A stretch of 64,000 bases of DNA, from contig NZ_CP025263.1 in the NCBI RefSeq assembly GCF_002843605.1, forward strand, positions 3,625,501-3,689,500, in the 5' to 3' direction. The position numbers and the translations under genes were made by a program. The notes beneath the pieces were generated by a model. It saw nothing but the letters and a program-made list of their open reading frames with translations. It made no database searches and was not told the DNA's origin. The stretch is from Pseudomonas sp. S09G 359. Lineage in GTDB: Bacteria > Pseudomonadota > Gammaproteobacteria > Pseudomonadales > Pseudomonadaceae. Shown here piece by piece: positions 45,465 through 54,653 of the stretch; position 1 is the stretch's first letter; every line of letters starts with the position of its first letter.

Positions 45465-46499
45465 ATGGCAAGACGCCCCACTAACCCCGGCAGCATCCCC
45501 CGGCTGAGAAAGCGACTGCGCTCCGGGGGAAGGGTTTATTACTACTACGATGCAGGCGACAAGCCGAGAAAGGAGATCGCGCTGGGTTCTGATTACGGCG
45601 CGGCCATCGTTGAATACGCCCGACTCGAAAAGAGCCGAGCAGCCAGCGCACTGGTCGGCGCCGTACTGACATTTGAGTACGTCGCAAACAAGTACATGGA
45701 AGAGGTGGTGCCCACTAAATCAGCGAACACACAGAAGGACAACACTCGCGAGCTGAAACAACTTCTAATCTTCTTCAATGACCCTCCTGGCCCGCTTGAG
45801 GCAATAGAGCCAAAGCACGTTGTTCAGTACCTGCGCTACCGCTCTAAGACAGCGAAGGTGCGAGCAAATAGGGAGAAAGCGTTGCTAAGCGCGATCTGGA
45901 ACTTCGCCAGACAAAGCGGTTACACATCACTCGCCAACCCGTGCTCGGGCGTCAAAGGGAACAAAGAAACAGGCCGGGACACCTACGTCGAGGACGAGAT
46001 GTTCGCATCCGTTTACTTGCATGCCGATCAGCCGCTCAAAGACGCGCTGGACCTGTTCTACCTAACCGCCCAGCGTATAGGTGACACGCTCAAAATGGAC
46101 GAGCGCGACTTGCTGGACGGCCAACTGCTGATCAAACAAGGAAAGACCAGCGCCAAAAGGCGTATTGAGGTGGTCGGCGAGCTAAAGGTCGTAATCGACC
46201 GGATCATGGAAAGGAAAAAGGGGCACAAGATTCGGTCAACCAGGCTCGTCGTAATGGACAACGGCCAGCCGATGACAGCAAGCATGCTGAGGGGGAGATT
46301 TGACGCGGCCAGGTTAAAGGCCGGAATTGAAAAGTCTGCGTTCCAAATGCGCGACCTGCGCGCAAAAGCTGCAACGGACAAAGAGGAGTCGACAGGAAGT
46401 ATTCGTGACGCGCGTGACCAGTTGGGCCACACAACTGTCGGCATGACAGAGCAGTACATCCGGCGCCGTAAGGGGCTGAAAGTGCTCCCAACCAAGTGA
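45465..46499 (+). CDS. int: Tyrosine-family phage integrase
   Basis: This 344-residue site-specific recombinase integrates and excises the prophage. The catalytic residues are R204 (TAQRIGDTLKM), K228-region (KQGKTSAKRR), R299 (RDLRAKAA; the usual His of the box is replaced by R296), H322 (LGHTTVGM) and the nucleophile Y331 (EQYIRRRKG). The N-terminal arm-binding region (MARRPTNPGSIPRLRKRLRS) is basic. It lies 118 nt from the tRNA-derived attachment site, the usual arrangement. Confidence 0.93.
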   Translation: MARRPTNPGSIPRLRKRLRSGGRVYYYYDAGDKPRKEIALGSDYGAAIVEYARLEKSRAASALVGAVLTFEYVANKYMEEVVPTKSANTQKDNTRELKQLLIFFNDPPGPLEAIEPKHVVQYLRYRSKTAKVRANREKALLSAIWNFARQSGYTSLANPCSGVKGNKETGRDTYVEDEMFASVYLHADQPLKDALDLFYLTAQRIGDTLKMDERDLLDGQLLIKQGKTSAKRRIEVVGELKVVIDRIMERKKGHKIRSTRLVVMDNGQPMTASMLRGRFDAARLKAGIEKSAFQMRDLRAKAATDKEESTGSIRDARDQLGHTTVGMTEQYIRRRKGLKVLPTK

Positions 46500-46616
46500 A
46501 AATCCGTTCCGCAATTAAAATAGTCCCCTTGTAAACAAAGGCCTCCAAGCGAGTCATCGCAGAACTATTGCGGACCTAAAACAACTACAAGCTATTGATT
46601 TAAAACAATTTACCAT

Positions 46617-46675
46617 CGGACTTAAAATCCCCCGCTCGTAAGGGCGTCCCGGTTCGATTCCGGGTTCGGGCACCA
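46617..46675 (+). other. Right attachment site: 3' part of tRNA-Leu (UAA)
   Basis: The stretch contains an anticodon arm GGACTTAAAATCC (anticodon UAA), a variable-arm region CCCGCTCGTAAGGGCG, a T arm (CCGGTTCGATTCCGG) and the acceptor end TTCGGGCACCA. The 5' acceptor strand and D arm are missing: the sequence upstream is AT-rich phage DNA. So this is not a working tRNA but the tRNA 3' end duplicated as attR, and the intact tRNA should lie at attL beyond the left edge. Confidence 0.85.
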
Positions 46676-46720
46676 ACTCTTGTTCCACTGACAGCCAGTA
46701 AAGTCCGTGGAACCCTTTAA

Positions 46721-46745
46721 AACCCGCCTCTCGGCGGGTTTTTTC
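46721..46745 (+). terminator. Intrinsic terminator at the chromosome side of attR
   Basis: ACCCGCC/GGCGGGT with loop TCTC is followed by TTTTTT. It probably terminated the tRNA transcript before phage integration. The interval 46746-46954 holds no gene and should contain the promoter of the oxidase operon. Confidence 0.85.
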
Positions 46746-46954
46746 GTTTATGAGACCGCTTCGGTTTCCAGCTGATTCCGATATGTTTAGGGAGCGGGGA
46801 GCCACCCACCGTGAATGGTTTCCTCGCGCGCCACCTTTATCGTTAGTAAGCCCCATCACAATATCTACCACCCAATACACTCACCGCCCCACTAAATTCA
46901 CCGCTCATTGCCACCGGTCATCCCATCCGACCGCGCAACTCTGGAGCGTGAACC

Positions 46955-48922
46955 ATGACCATCGGATCCACCTACGACTACCCGGCCTTCGCCGCCAATC
47001 AGCTATTGGCCCAAGCTCCATCCTCCTGGCGCGGCCGCTTCCCGAGTCCCCCTGATCTTTGTTTCAACTACCGCAAGCTGATCGAACAACCGTTCGGCAT
47101 CGCCCGGGCAACCCAGCCCAATTACAAAATCTGCATCGTGGGTGCCGGTGTCACTGGCCTCTGCGCCGCCCGCGAACTACTGCGCTGTGGCTTCAACAAC
47201 GTCACGTTGCTGGAACAATCTCACCGCATTGGCGGCCGTCATCTATCGGTGATCAAATCCGGTCAATCCCCTCTCCTCGGCAGCACCCCCTTCGAAATGG
47301 GCGCAATGCGCATGCCCTTGTTCAACCAAGCCGGCGAATCGCCTTTAGACGGCCAGTCGCTGGTCGCCTACTACTGCAAGCTCTTCGAGCTGCGGCTGTC
47401 AGACTTTCCCAATCCTGGCACTCCCCATGTGCGCAGTACCGGCATCTATCTGCGCGAAGGACTACTCGAAGGCCAGCCGGAACCGCACATGCTGATCTGG
47501 AAAAACCCACACGGCCAAACGCCTCCTCCGACAGAGCAATTGCAGCAGGTGTACGCCAAGTGGCGCCACTTTGCCGATCAGATGACACGTCAGGTCGCCC
47601 AAGCCTATGGCACGCCGCAATGGGAATCCCTGTGGGCCGCGATCGTCGAGCGCTACCACCGCCTGTCTTTTCGGGACCTGGTGACGTTGCCGAGCCTCGC
47701 CTGGAATGCCGATACCCCGGGGGATTTTGGTGGGTTGGGCATGACCCAGGACGAATCCACCCTCTTCTACTCCATCGGTATCGGCGATGGCAGTTGGGGC
47801 GCGTTCTATGACGTGTGCTGCCTCTACCCCATCCGCACCGCGATTTTTGGCTTCAGCAGCCAGTTGCAGCTCGTACATGGCCGCGTAGATGTCCAAGGCA
47901 ACCCCACTCCATCCCCGTACTTGGGCGAGCCTTCGCTCGATGACTGCAACGGCGTGGCCTTCGACCCACCTCGCTATCTCGGCCTGGCCGCACTGGATGA
48001 GTGCCTGCTATTTATGGAAACCGGTGTCAATATACAGTCCGTTTACGACCACTGCCGCCAGCGCGGGGCGGGCTTTTTGACCGACAGTTCCGTGAATCGA
48101 TTGACCAAGCTGGAAAACGGCCAGATCCGTGTGACCTACGACTGGCACGCCAGCAGCCCGACCGAGAAATCTGAAGGCCATGAAGACTTCGATGCGGTGA
48201 TCATGACCCTACCGTCCTGGCTCATCGAAACTCACATCCAGATGGAAAACTTCAGTCCTGCCATGCTGCCGTACGCCGTCACCAATGCCTATAAAACCGC
48301 GCACTGGGAAACCAGTTGCAAAGTCTACGCACCGTTGAAAAAGAGCTTCCTGTCGAAAAACAAAAAGATCCCTCAGATCATGGTCACCGACAGTTTTATC
48401 CATGACGTGTACACCTACCGTTACCACGATGCCTATCCCTACGACTGCATCTTGCTCAGTTACACCTGGGAGGATGATGCGACCAAACTGGCGTCCTTCG
48501 ATGATCAGGCGCTGGTCGAAAAATGCGTCACCGAGCTGGACCGTATCCTATTGCGGTCCACGAATATCCAAACGCCGATATCCCCCTACATCGACACCCG
48601 CAACGCCGTGGTCCAACGCTGGGTGACCGACAAGAACGCACTGGGCTGCGCCAAGCTGTATCGAGCGGGAACTTACTACGACGCGGTCAGCTTGATGAAG
48701 TACAACCGCGACTACGCCCATTTATCCGGGCTCTACCTGGCAGGCGAATCGTTTTCCGTGGATGCCGGCTGGACGGAACCCTGCCTGCGCGGTGCCATTG
48801 ATACGGTGATCCACCTCTGCAATACCACCCACGCCGAATTCAACGGCGGGTTTACCCTGGACGATTACCCACACTACCAAGGCCAGCCGCCATCAGCGTT
48901 ACAGCAAGAGACTACAACCTAA
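46955..48922 (+). CDS. Flavin amino-acid 2-monooxygenase / amine oxidase family enzyme
   Basis: This 655-residue FAD enzyme has the dinucleotide-binding motif GAGVTGLCAAREL at residues 63-75, preceded by a 58-residue N-terminal extension, and the GGRHLSV FAD motif at about 92-98. The C-terminal FAD block is LYLAGESFSVDAGWTEPCLRGA. Size and extension fit the tryptophan/lysine/phenylalanine 2-monooxygenase group, which convert an amino acid to an amide with release of CO2. The next gene is a nitrilase-type amidase that could hydrolyse that amide. The start follows GGAGCGTGAACC. The substrate cannot be read from sequence. Confidence 0.82.
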   Translation: MTIGSTYDYPAFAANQLLAQAPSSWRGRFPSPPDLCFNYRKLIEQPFGIARATQPNYKICIVGAGVTGLCAARELLRCGFNNVTLLEQSHRIGGRHLSVIKSGQSPLLGSTPFEMGAMRMPLFNQAGESPLDGQSLVAYYCKLFELRLSDFPNPGTPHVRSTGIYLREGLLEGQPEPHMLIWKNPHGQTPPPTEQLQQVYAKWRHFADQMTRQVAQAYGTPQWESLWAAIVERYHRLSFRDLVTLPSLAWNADTPGDFGGLGMTQDESTLFYSIGIGDGSWGAFYDVCCLYPIRTAIFGFSSQLQLVHGRVDVQGNPTPSPYLGEPSLDDCNGVAFDPPRYLGLAALDECLLFMETGVNIQSVYDHCRQRGAGFLTDSSVNRLTKLENGQIRVTYDWHASSPTEKSEGHEDFDAVIMTLPSWLIETHIQMENFSPAMLPYAVTNAYKTAHWETSCKVYAPLKKSFLSKNKKIPQIMVTDSFIHDVYTYRYHDAYPYDCILLSYTWEDDATKLASFDDQALVEKCVTELDRILLRSTNIQTPISPYIDTRNAVVQRWVTDKNALGCAKLYRAGTYYDAVSLMKYNRDYAHLSGLYLAGESFSVDAGWTEPCLRGAIDTVIHLCNTTHAEFNGGFTLDDYPHYQGQPPSALQQETTT

Positions 48923-49019
48923 ACAGAAACGGCCGACTGCCAAGCCCGTGAAAAAGACTTCTTACTTAATGCCCACCCACCACACCGGTGGGCAATAACA
49001 ATAAAAAGAGGTCTGCTCC

Positions 49020-49907
49020 ATGAACGAATCTACCAGTCCCGTGCGCGTCGCCGTTGTGCAGTTCGATCCGCAAGTCGGCACGCAAAACCGCGCCGCCAAC
49101 CTGGAAACCAGCCTGAACCTCGCCCTGCAAGCGGTGAACAATGGCGCCAATCTGATTGTGCTGCCGGAGCTGGCCAATACCGGTTATCTCTTTATCAACC
49201 GTCATGATGCCTACCTGCATGCCGAACTTATTCCCGACGGCCCCAGCATGCGCGCCTGGATGGATTTCGCGCAGTTTCACCAGGTGTATCTGGTGGCAGG
49301 TTTGGCAGAACGTGACGGCATGCAACTGTTCGACACTGCGGTTCTGCTGGGCCCCGAAGGTTTTATAGGCAAGTACCGCAAGGCCCATCTTTGGAACCAG
49401 GAAAAGCTCTGGTTCACCCCGGGCAATCTGGGTTTCCCCGTGTTTGAAACGCCCATCGGCCGTATTGGTTTGCTGATCTGCTGGGACATCTGGTTCCCCG
49501 AGGTCCCGCGCATCCTGACCCAGCAAGGCGCCGACATCATTTGCAGCTTGAACAACTGGGTGTGGACCCCGCCGCCGCTGTTCGATGACGCCGGCAAATG
49601 CATGGCCTCATACCTGACCATGACCGCGGCCCACGTCAACAACGTGTTTATCGCCGCCGCCAACCGCATCGGCGAGGAGCGTGACGCTCGCTACCTGGGC
49701 TGTTCGCTGATCGCCGGCACCAACGGCTGGCCCATCGGCAAAATCGCCACAGCCAATGAGCAAACAATCATCTATGCCGACATCGACCTGTCCAGCGCCC
49801 GTAGCGCGCCGATTTGGAACAGCCTGAACGACCTGCAGCGCGATCGCAGGGGCGACCTGTATGACGCGATGCTCGGCTATCGCCATCATCCGTGCCTGCC
49901 ACGCTGA
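49020..49907 (+). CDS. Nitrilase-superfamily amidase
   Basis: This 295-residue carbon-nitrogen hydrolase has the catalytic triad E50 (VLPELANTG), K121 (YRKAHLW) and C154 (LICWDIWFPE). It is similar in kind to 5-aminopentanamidase (DavA) and other aliphatic amidases, and pairs with the upstream 2-monooxygenase to give amino acid to amide to carboxylic acid. It probably acts in the cytoplasm; no signal peptide is seen. The gene lies 97 nt after the oxidase on the same strand. Confidence 0.85.
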   Translation: MNESTSPVRVAVVQFDPQVGTQNRAANLETSLNLALQAVNNGANLIVLPELANTGYLFINRHDAYLHAELIPDGPSMRAWMDFAQFHQVYLVAGLAERDGMQLFDTAVLLGPEGFIGKYRKAHLWNQEKLWFTPGNLGFPVFETPIGRIGLLICWDIWFPEVPRILTQQGADIICSLNNWVWTPPPLFDDAGKCMASYLTMTAAHVNNVFIAAANRIGEERDARYLGCSLIAGTNGWPIGKIATANEQTIIYADIDLSSARSAPIWNSLNDLQRDRRGDLYDAMLGYRHHPCLPR

Positions 49908-49920
49908 TGGAGGTGCGACC

Positions 49921-51117
49921 ATGGATCTCACACCCACAAAACCAACATCCGACTCATCTGTTCGCCACCTTGTCATTCTGATCCTGGCCGCACTTACCGT
50001 GGTGGTGTCGCTCACGGGATTGTCAGTGGCCTACTCCACCTCGGCATCGATGTCATGGCCGGGCTACAGCGACTTGATGGCCAGCCTGCCCTCGCCTACG
50101 GCATGGATACGCTGGGTGGTCGGCGATATCAGCGAAGTGGCGTTTTATAAACACGAGTTCGCCTCCCTGGGGTTGCTGCTCGGGGGCGCTTTCGGTTACT
50201 GGGCCAGTCGGTATGCCCCGGGCTGGCAAGGCTTCAGCATCGCCTATGGAACCGGCTTATGGCCTTGGCTGGTAACCAGTTCATTGCTGGGACTGCTACT
50301 GAGCAATGCGCTCTGGGGCTGGACTCTCACAGCTGACTCCTGGCAACCCACGTTCGCCGCCTTTGTGTCACTGCCGGCGGCCATGGTGCTGCTGTTTGGC
50401 GGGGGCTGGAAGGTCACTCTCAACGGCGCGCTACTCGGTGCCATCTTGGTGACGCCGAGCTGCCTGTTGATGGTCAATTACCTGTGCATCCCATTGGGCT
50501 TGCCGGTGGTGATCGGCAATGTGCTGGGGATGGCGTTGGGCAGCGTGGTGGCGTTTTTGCTGTGCAGGGCGCTACCGGTGCTGGTCAGCCGTTCACCTGA
50601 GGCCAACGCCACAGTCCCCCCTCCCGCGCCCGACAAAGTACCCGACTACGGTATACGCTGGACATTTCGTCGGGTGCTGGCGGACTTTTCCGAAGCGCCG
50701 TTTTTCGGTAATGAATGGGCGAGCTTGGGGTTGCTTGCGGGGGTATTGCTGGCCTACTCCTTGAATCCCCTGAGTCCGGCTTATGGATCGGGATGGCTGC
50801 CGCACCTGATAACAAGCCAGGCGTTGACCTCCCTGCTCGGCATTATGATATGGCGTTCGCAGTGGCGGAAACGGGGCTGGTACCCAACATATGTGCCCCT
50901 GGTGTCCGTGGTGCCCGCGGCCGTGTTGACCTATGGCGGCAGCGCAACGGTCATTGTGGCCAGCGCATTGCTGGGAGCGTTGATTGCCCCGCCGCTGGCT
51001 TGCACGATTGCCGGGCGGCTGCCGAGCTACCTGCATCCCTATATCGGTAATGTGCTGTCGATGGCGATCAGTACGGTGCTGATTGTTCCCGCGATCGGTC
51101 TGCTGATCGCGGATTGA
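49921..51117 (+). CDS. Multi-span membrane protein with internal duplication
   Basis: This 398-residue protein has about 10 hydrophobic segments. The two halves share a motif, HEFASLGLLLGGAFGYW near residue 78 and NEWASLGLLAGVLLAYS near 268, each followed by a similar set of spans, so it arose by duplication. The start at 49921 has TGGAGGTGCGACC upstream, 13 nt after the amidase stop. It is probably a transporter for the substrate or product of the oxidase-amidase pathway. No transporter family is certain. Confidence 0.7.
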   Translation: MDLTPTKPTSDSSVRHLVILILAALTVVVSLTGLSVAYSTSASMSWPGYSDLMASLPSPTAWIRWVVGDISEVAFYKHEFASLGLLLGGAFGYWASRYAPGWQGFSIAYGTGLWPWLVTSSLLGLLLSNALWGWTLTADSWQPTFAAFVSLPAAMVLLFGGGWKVTLNGALLGAILVTPSCLLMVNYLCIPLGLPVVIGNVLGMALGSVVAFLLCRALPVLVSRSPEANATVPPPAPDKVPDYGIRWTFRRVLADFSEAPFFGNEWASLGLLAGVLLAYSLNPLSPAYGSGWLPHLITSQALTSLLGIMIWRSQWRKRGWYPTYVPLVSVVPAAVLTYGGSATVIVASALLGALIAPPLACTIAGRLPSYLHPYIGNVLSMAISTVLIVPAIGLLIAD

Positions 51118-51139
51118 TCCATGACAATGGGCGAGTTTC

Positions 51140-52051
51140 CTAGTGAGACTCGCCCATCTGCATCAACGCATCGGCGGTGCTCTGGATATGCTCACGCATC
51201 CACACCTTGTCTAACCAATCCGCAGGAATACCGTGCACGCCATAATATGCACCGGCCACCTGCCCCACGATTGCCGCCGTCGTATCCGCATCGTCCCCCA
51301 GATTTGCAGCCGCCAGCACGGCCTCCGCAAAGCTGTCCGTCTGGTGGAAGCACCACAGCGCGGCTTCCAGCGAAGCCACTGCATAGCCCGAACCCGCAAT
51401 GTCAGCGCAGGCCTTTTCCCGGTAGGCCCCTTGAGCAATCGCTATCACTTTCGGCTCGATCAAACCGGAACTTTCTACCTGCAGCACTTGTTCTTTCGTA
51501 TCACCACGTAGGGCGCTGGCAATCACCATCGATAGCACCAAACAGCATTCCACCGCCTCCTGAGCGGCGTGAGTCGTACGGGAGCTATCAGCCGCAAAGG
51601 TAAGGATTTGATGGGCATCCGGGAAGTAAAACAGCACCACTGGGGCCAGACGCATCATTGAACCGTTGCCCGCCGAGTAGCGATTTGTCGATCCGGCAAA
51701 GGGTTCGCCATTTCTTTGGAAGTCAGCCAATGCCTGGCGCACTGTCAGGCCGATATCGAAGCATTCGCCGGTTGAGCTCAAGTAGCCCGACGTCCACCAA
51801 TTCAGATAGCGCGTCATCTGATCTACGGGGTCGAAACCGCCGCTCTGCACCAAGCTTTCCGCCAAGCAGAGTGCCATGGATGTGTCGTCGGTCCACTGCC
51901 CAGGCTGAAGATCAAAAGGCCCCCCGCCGGTCATGTCCGTGACCGGTGTAAAGGACCCGCGCGGCATAAACTCGACAGAAGTCCCGACGGCATCGCCACA
52001 GGCCAGGCCAAGTAGGCAGCCACGATAACGCTCCGACAGGGAGATTGGCAT
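51140..52051 (-). CDS. ADP-ribosylglycohydrolase family protein
   Basis: This 303-residue DraG-like hydrolase removes ADP-ribose from modified proteins or nucleic acids. The metal-binding motifs are present: RYRGCLLGLACGDAVGTSVE at the start, WTDDTSMALCLAESL at about residues 53-67, and GDDADTTAAIVGQVAGAYYG near residue 250. It is convergent with the membrane protein gene; the inverted repeat ATGGGCGAGT/ACTCGCCCAT (51127-51157) spans its stop and may separate the transcripts. Confidence 0.9.
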   Translation of the reverse strand: MPISLSERYRGCLLGLACGDAVGTSVEFMPRGSFTPVTDMTGGGPFDLQPGQWTDDTSMALCLAESLVQSGGFDPVDQMTRYLNWWTSGYLSSTGECFDIGLTVRQALADFQRNGEPFAGSTNRYSAGNGSMMRLAPVVLFYFPDAHQILTFAADSSRTTHAAQEAVECCLVLSMVIASALRGDTKEQVLQVESSGLIEPKVIAIAQGAYREKACADIAGSGYAVASLEAALWCFHQTDSFAEAVLAAANLGDDADTTAAIVGQVAGAYYGVHGIPADWLDKVWMREHIQSTADALMQMGESH

Positions 52052-52205
52052 TTGTGATGAGCTCGTAGACAGATTCAGGTCACGGCACTATTCCAGTTCC
52101 GTCCTGCTCGGTCTGTAGGACGTAACTGGCTAAGTTGTGCGATGTGCGGAACCGCTGCGCGTCCCCGGAGAAATGGCTATCGCCACTACATTGCAGCATT
52201 TACAG

Positions 52206-52628
52206 TCACTTGGTTCGGATCACAATCGTAGACGCAAGCATGTCCCCTAAGCGTTTGCGTGAGCCAAAGAAAATAAATATCCAGTCAAAAATGCTCAGGA
52301 TCGGCGTAGTAATGTTGCGCATAAAAGACTGATACAGATTGCAATTAAGATGGCTGCGCTCGTCAATTACGGACATCCCCAGCAGCTTCTTTCCCACGCT
52401 TTGACCGTTGGGCATTGCGTCTGAAAACAGGTAGTACGCCGCAGCGGACCCAAGCGCCAGGATTCCGACCGCGTCTGGGGATACACCCACAAACTCAGCC
52501 GCTCGTCCTACGGCCAGTAACACAAAGACGGTGATCAAGGAGTCGATCCATTGCCCTCCCAGCCGCCGCCCCAACCCAGCCAGATTGTCTGGCTTGCGGT
52601 ACTCATTTTGAGTGGTACTGACTTCCAT
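52206..52628 (-). CDS. RDD family membrane protein
   Basis: This 140-residue RDD-type protein has RRLGGQWIDSLITVFVLLAV at about residues 21-40, where the RDD-motif Arg and Asp lie, and NGQSVGKKLLGMSVID at about 73-88. It has three hydrophobic spans. The function of short RDD proteins is not settled; some act in ion transport. The interval 52052-52205 upstream of the ADP-ribosylglycohydrolase start holds no gene. Confidence 0.85.
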   Translation of the reverse strand: MEVSTTQNEYRKPDNLAGLGRRLGGQWIDSLITVFVLLAVGRAAEFVGVSPDAVGILALGSAAAYYLFSDAMPNGQSVGKKLLGMSVIDERSHLNCNLYQSFMRNITTPILSIFDWIFIFFGSRKRLGDMLASTIVIRTK

Positions 52629-52799
52629 GTGTTGCCTCTCTAATAGTATTTGATTTCAAGTTTCTAGACGCCAAAGCCCAGCGCGGGCAGCGCTTCTGGA
52701 GGAATGCCCCGCCAGAAGCGCCCGTGGCGATCTTCGTGCTTGAGATGAGGATAGCAGCGTGCTCAAATGCATGATGGCATTTTGATATGGAGCTCTTAG

Positions 52800-53228
52800 T
52801 TGAAGCAGTATCGCGGATTCATCATTTTTGTTTCGGTCATGTCGTTACTCTTTATCCTGGTGCAAGTCTGGCATGCCAAATCTGCCCCGGAAGAGCTGAA
52901 GCAAGAGCGCGAACGCCAGCTTAAAGGCGCCGCAATCATCATGGGTGCCGGGGCCCCAAAGATGATCGATGAATCGGCTCGCCTCGATTCGGTGACTTAC
53001 AACGATGGGATGATGCGTATCGCGTATACGCTCACCACTGTTTCGAAAAACGACCTTGATTCCGATGCCTTTACTGAAGACAGAAAAGCCGTTGCAGCTA
53101 CTGTGTCCTGCGACGAAAAAGGCTTGGGGCTGTACGTTGAGTCGGGGCTTTTGATTAATTACGTCTTCAACGATTCAAACAACGCCCCAATAGCGGACTT
53201 TCAGATAAGCAAGTCCGACTGCCGCTAA
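52800..53228 (+). CDS. Membrane-anchored hypothetical protein with TTG start
   Basis: This 142-residue protein has an N-terminal transmembrane anchor (YRGFIIFVSVMSLLFILVQV) and a mixed periplasmic domain with two cysteines (VSCDEKG and SDCR at the end). The start is a TTG at 52800 with GGAG 7 nt upstream; no ATG is placed well. It has no recognised family. It is alone on the plus strand between RDD and the HAD gene. Confidence 0.62.
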   Translation: MKQYRGFIIFVSVMSLLFILVQVWHAKSAPEELKQERERQLKGAAIIMGAGAPKMIDESARLDSVTYNDGMMRIAYTLTTVSKNDLDSDAFTEDRKAVAATVSCDEKGLGLYVESGLLINYVFNDSNNAPIADFQISKSDCR

Positions 53229-53275
53229 CGTCACCACCTGAGGCCCGCTGTTTCCAGCGAGTCAGGCCAAACCCA

Positions 53276-53926
53276 TCAGCAGCGCACCGGTATGCCTGCA
53301 ACCGCGGGCTTATAGATGCGTGGGGGTTGCTGCACAAAGGCCTTGTGCCTCAGCGGTTGTTGCCTGGCGAGCTGCGCCTGGACCGCGGCGACGGCTTCAA
53401 GCACTCGGTGCGCCCAGTTCTCATCCTCAGGGTGTACCACGACGACGCGAAAGCCGTGGTCATCACCTTCCAGCCGCACGCCTTCGGAATCATCCACGTG
53501 CAAGTCGATATCGAATGCCGGTGGAAATTTCGAGGGGGTGTTCGACAGGCCATGCGCCGTCAGGGCGTGTTTGTGCAGCACGCTGTTGACCACACCGTCG
53601 ACACGAATGCCGTACAGCATCAGCCAACGCCGGATGTAGGACGGTGTGCGACCGGAAGAGGTGTAAACCCAGATGCTGCAACCCTGGCGCCGTAGCTCGC
53701 GAGTCAGGGAGCGTGTGCCGATACGCAACGGTTCACCCAGCCAACGGTGCACACAGGCTGGCAGCCGGCTTGACTCTACGTCGCAGTGGTGAAGCTGGCA
53801 GGCCAGTGTGTCATCGATATCGAACGAAATACGTATGCGTGGGCGCTGGAGCACCGGCATCGGGATGGCGCGCCAGGCGCGGCTGACGGAGGTACGGCAT
53901 CTGGCGAGCAGTGTAAGCCGTTTCAT
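53276..53926 (-). CDS. HAD-like phosphatase domain protein
   Basis: This 216-residue protein has the HAD nucleophile motif FDIDDTLAC near residue 30, motif II VYTSSGRT near residue 75 and an acidic motif near the end (FDIDLHVDDSEGV). The start at 53926 follows GGGAGGCCTTTG and overlaps the Fic-like stop by one base, so the two are coupled. It is at the end of the pst operon, where phoU would be expected, suggesting a phosphate-related phosphatase role. Substrate is unknown. Confidence 0.75.
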   Translation of the reverse strand: MKRLTLLARCRTSVSRAWRAIPMPVLQRPRIRISFDIDDTLACQLHHCDVESSRLPACVHRWLGEPLRIGTRSLTRELRRQGCSIWVYTSSGRTPSYIRRWLMLYGIRVDGVVNSVLHKHALTAHGLSNTPSKFPPAFDIDLHVDDSEGVRLEGDDHGFRVVVVHPEDENWAHRVLEAVAAVQAQLARQQPLRHKAFVQQPPRIYKPAVAGIPVRC

Positions 53927-54651
53927 CAAAGGCCTCCCTGATAGAGGGGCAACGGTGTTTCGTCCACGAAAAACTCCTTTGGATCGGGTGCCTGTTCTTC
54001 CAGGAAAGCCGCGTATTTTTTCTTGATCTTGGGCAATTCGTACAACGCCTTGACACCATGCTTGGCCGAGTTGCGGATGACCGAGGACGGGTTGAAGTAG
54101 CCCTCGGCGTTTTCCAACGTCAGCACAAATGGCGATAAACCTTCGCGCATCAGCAAGTAGCTGACGATCAGCGACCCACTGCGGTGATTGCCCTCGATAA
54201 ACAACTGCGGCTTGCTGAGAATGCGCACGTAGACCCCGGCTGCACGCTTCCACACCGATTCACTGTGGTGCCTGCAGTACCAGTTGTACAAATCCTTGAT
54301 GCCGCCTTCAACATTGTTGAAAAAGTGCTGTTCGGTCGCCGCCAGGTGATGAGCATATTCCTGCCGGCGTACCACGTCTTTGCCACAGAGCACGGTGGCA
54401 TTGATCTCCAGCATCAGGTTCAGTTGCTGGAGGTCGAACAGGTCGATGCCACGGGCAACATAGTCGTCAATCAGGGCATAGCCATCAAGCACATTCTGCA
54501 GCACCTCGTCGGTCAAGGGGTCGCGCGGCTCGGTAAAGTCGCGACTGAGCGCGGTAAAGCGGCGCTGTACCTCACGCAGCGCGCGTTCAATCGCGAGCAG
54601 GTCGAGACGACGTGTGGTAGCCCTTGGCGGCCCTGAAAACGGTAGATGCAT
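53926..54651 (-). CDS. Degenerate Fic-like protein downstream of pstB
   Basis: This 241-residue protein has a Fic-like core: YALIDDYVARGIDLFDLQQL and the motif PQLFIEGNHRSGSLIVSYLL at residues 148-167. The Fic consensus HPFxxGNGR aligns to QLFIEGNHR, so the catalytic His is Gln and the second Gly is His. AMPylation in the usual way is therefore doubtful. The start is 2 nt before the pstB stop region (54654) and its stop overlaps the HAD start, so pstB-Fic-HAD is a translational unit. Function is unknown. Confidence 0.7.
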   Translation of the reverse strand: MHLPFSGPPRATTRRLDLLAIERALREVQRRFTALSRDFTEPRDPLTDEVLQNVLDGYALIDDYVARGIDLFDLQQLNLMLEINATVLCGKDVVRRQEYAHHLAATEQHFFNNVEGGIKDLYNWYCRHHSESVWKRAAGVYVRILSKPQLFIEGNHRSGSLIVSYLLMREGLSPFVLTLENAEGYFNPSSVIRNSAKHGVKALYELPKIKKKYAAFLEEQAPDPKEFFVDETPLPLYQGGL

Positions 54652-54653
54652 AG

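Noticed and set aside
46589..46675. Complete tRNA-Leu gene
   Set aside because: Only the anticodon arm to CCA part matches; the upstream bases cannot form the acceptor stem or D arm. It is read as attR.
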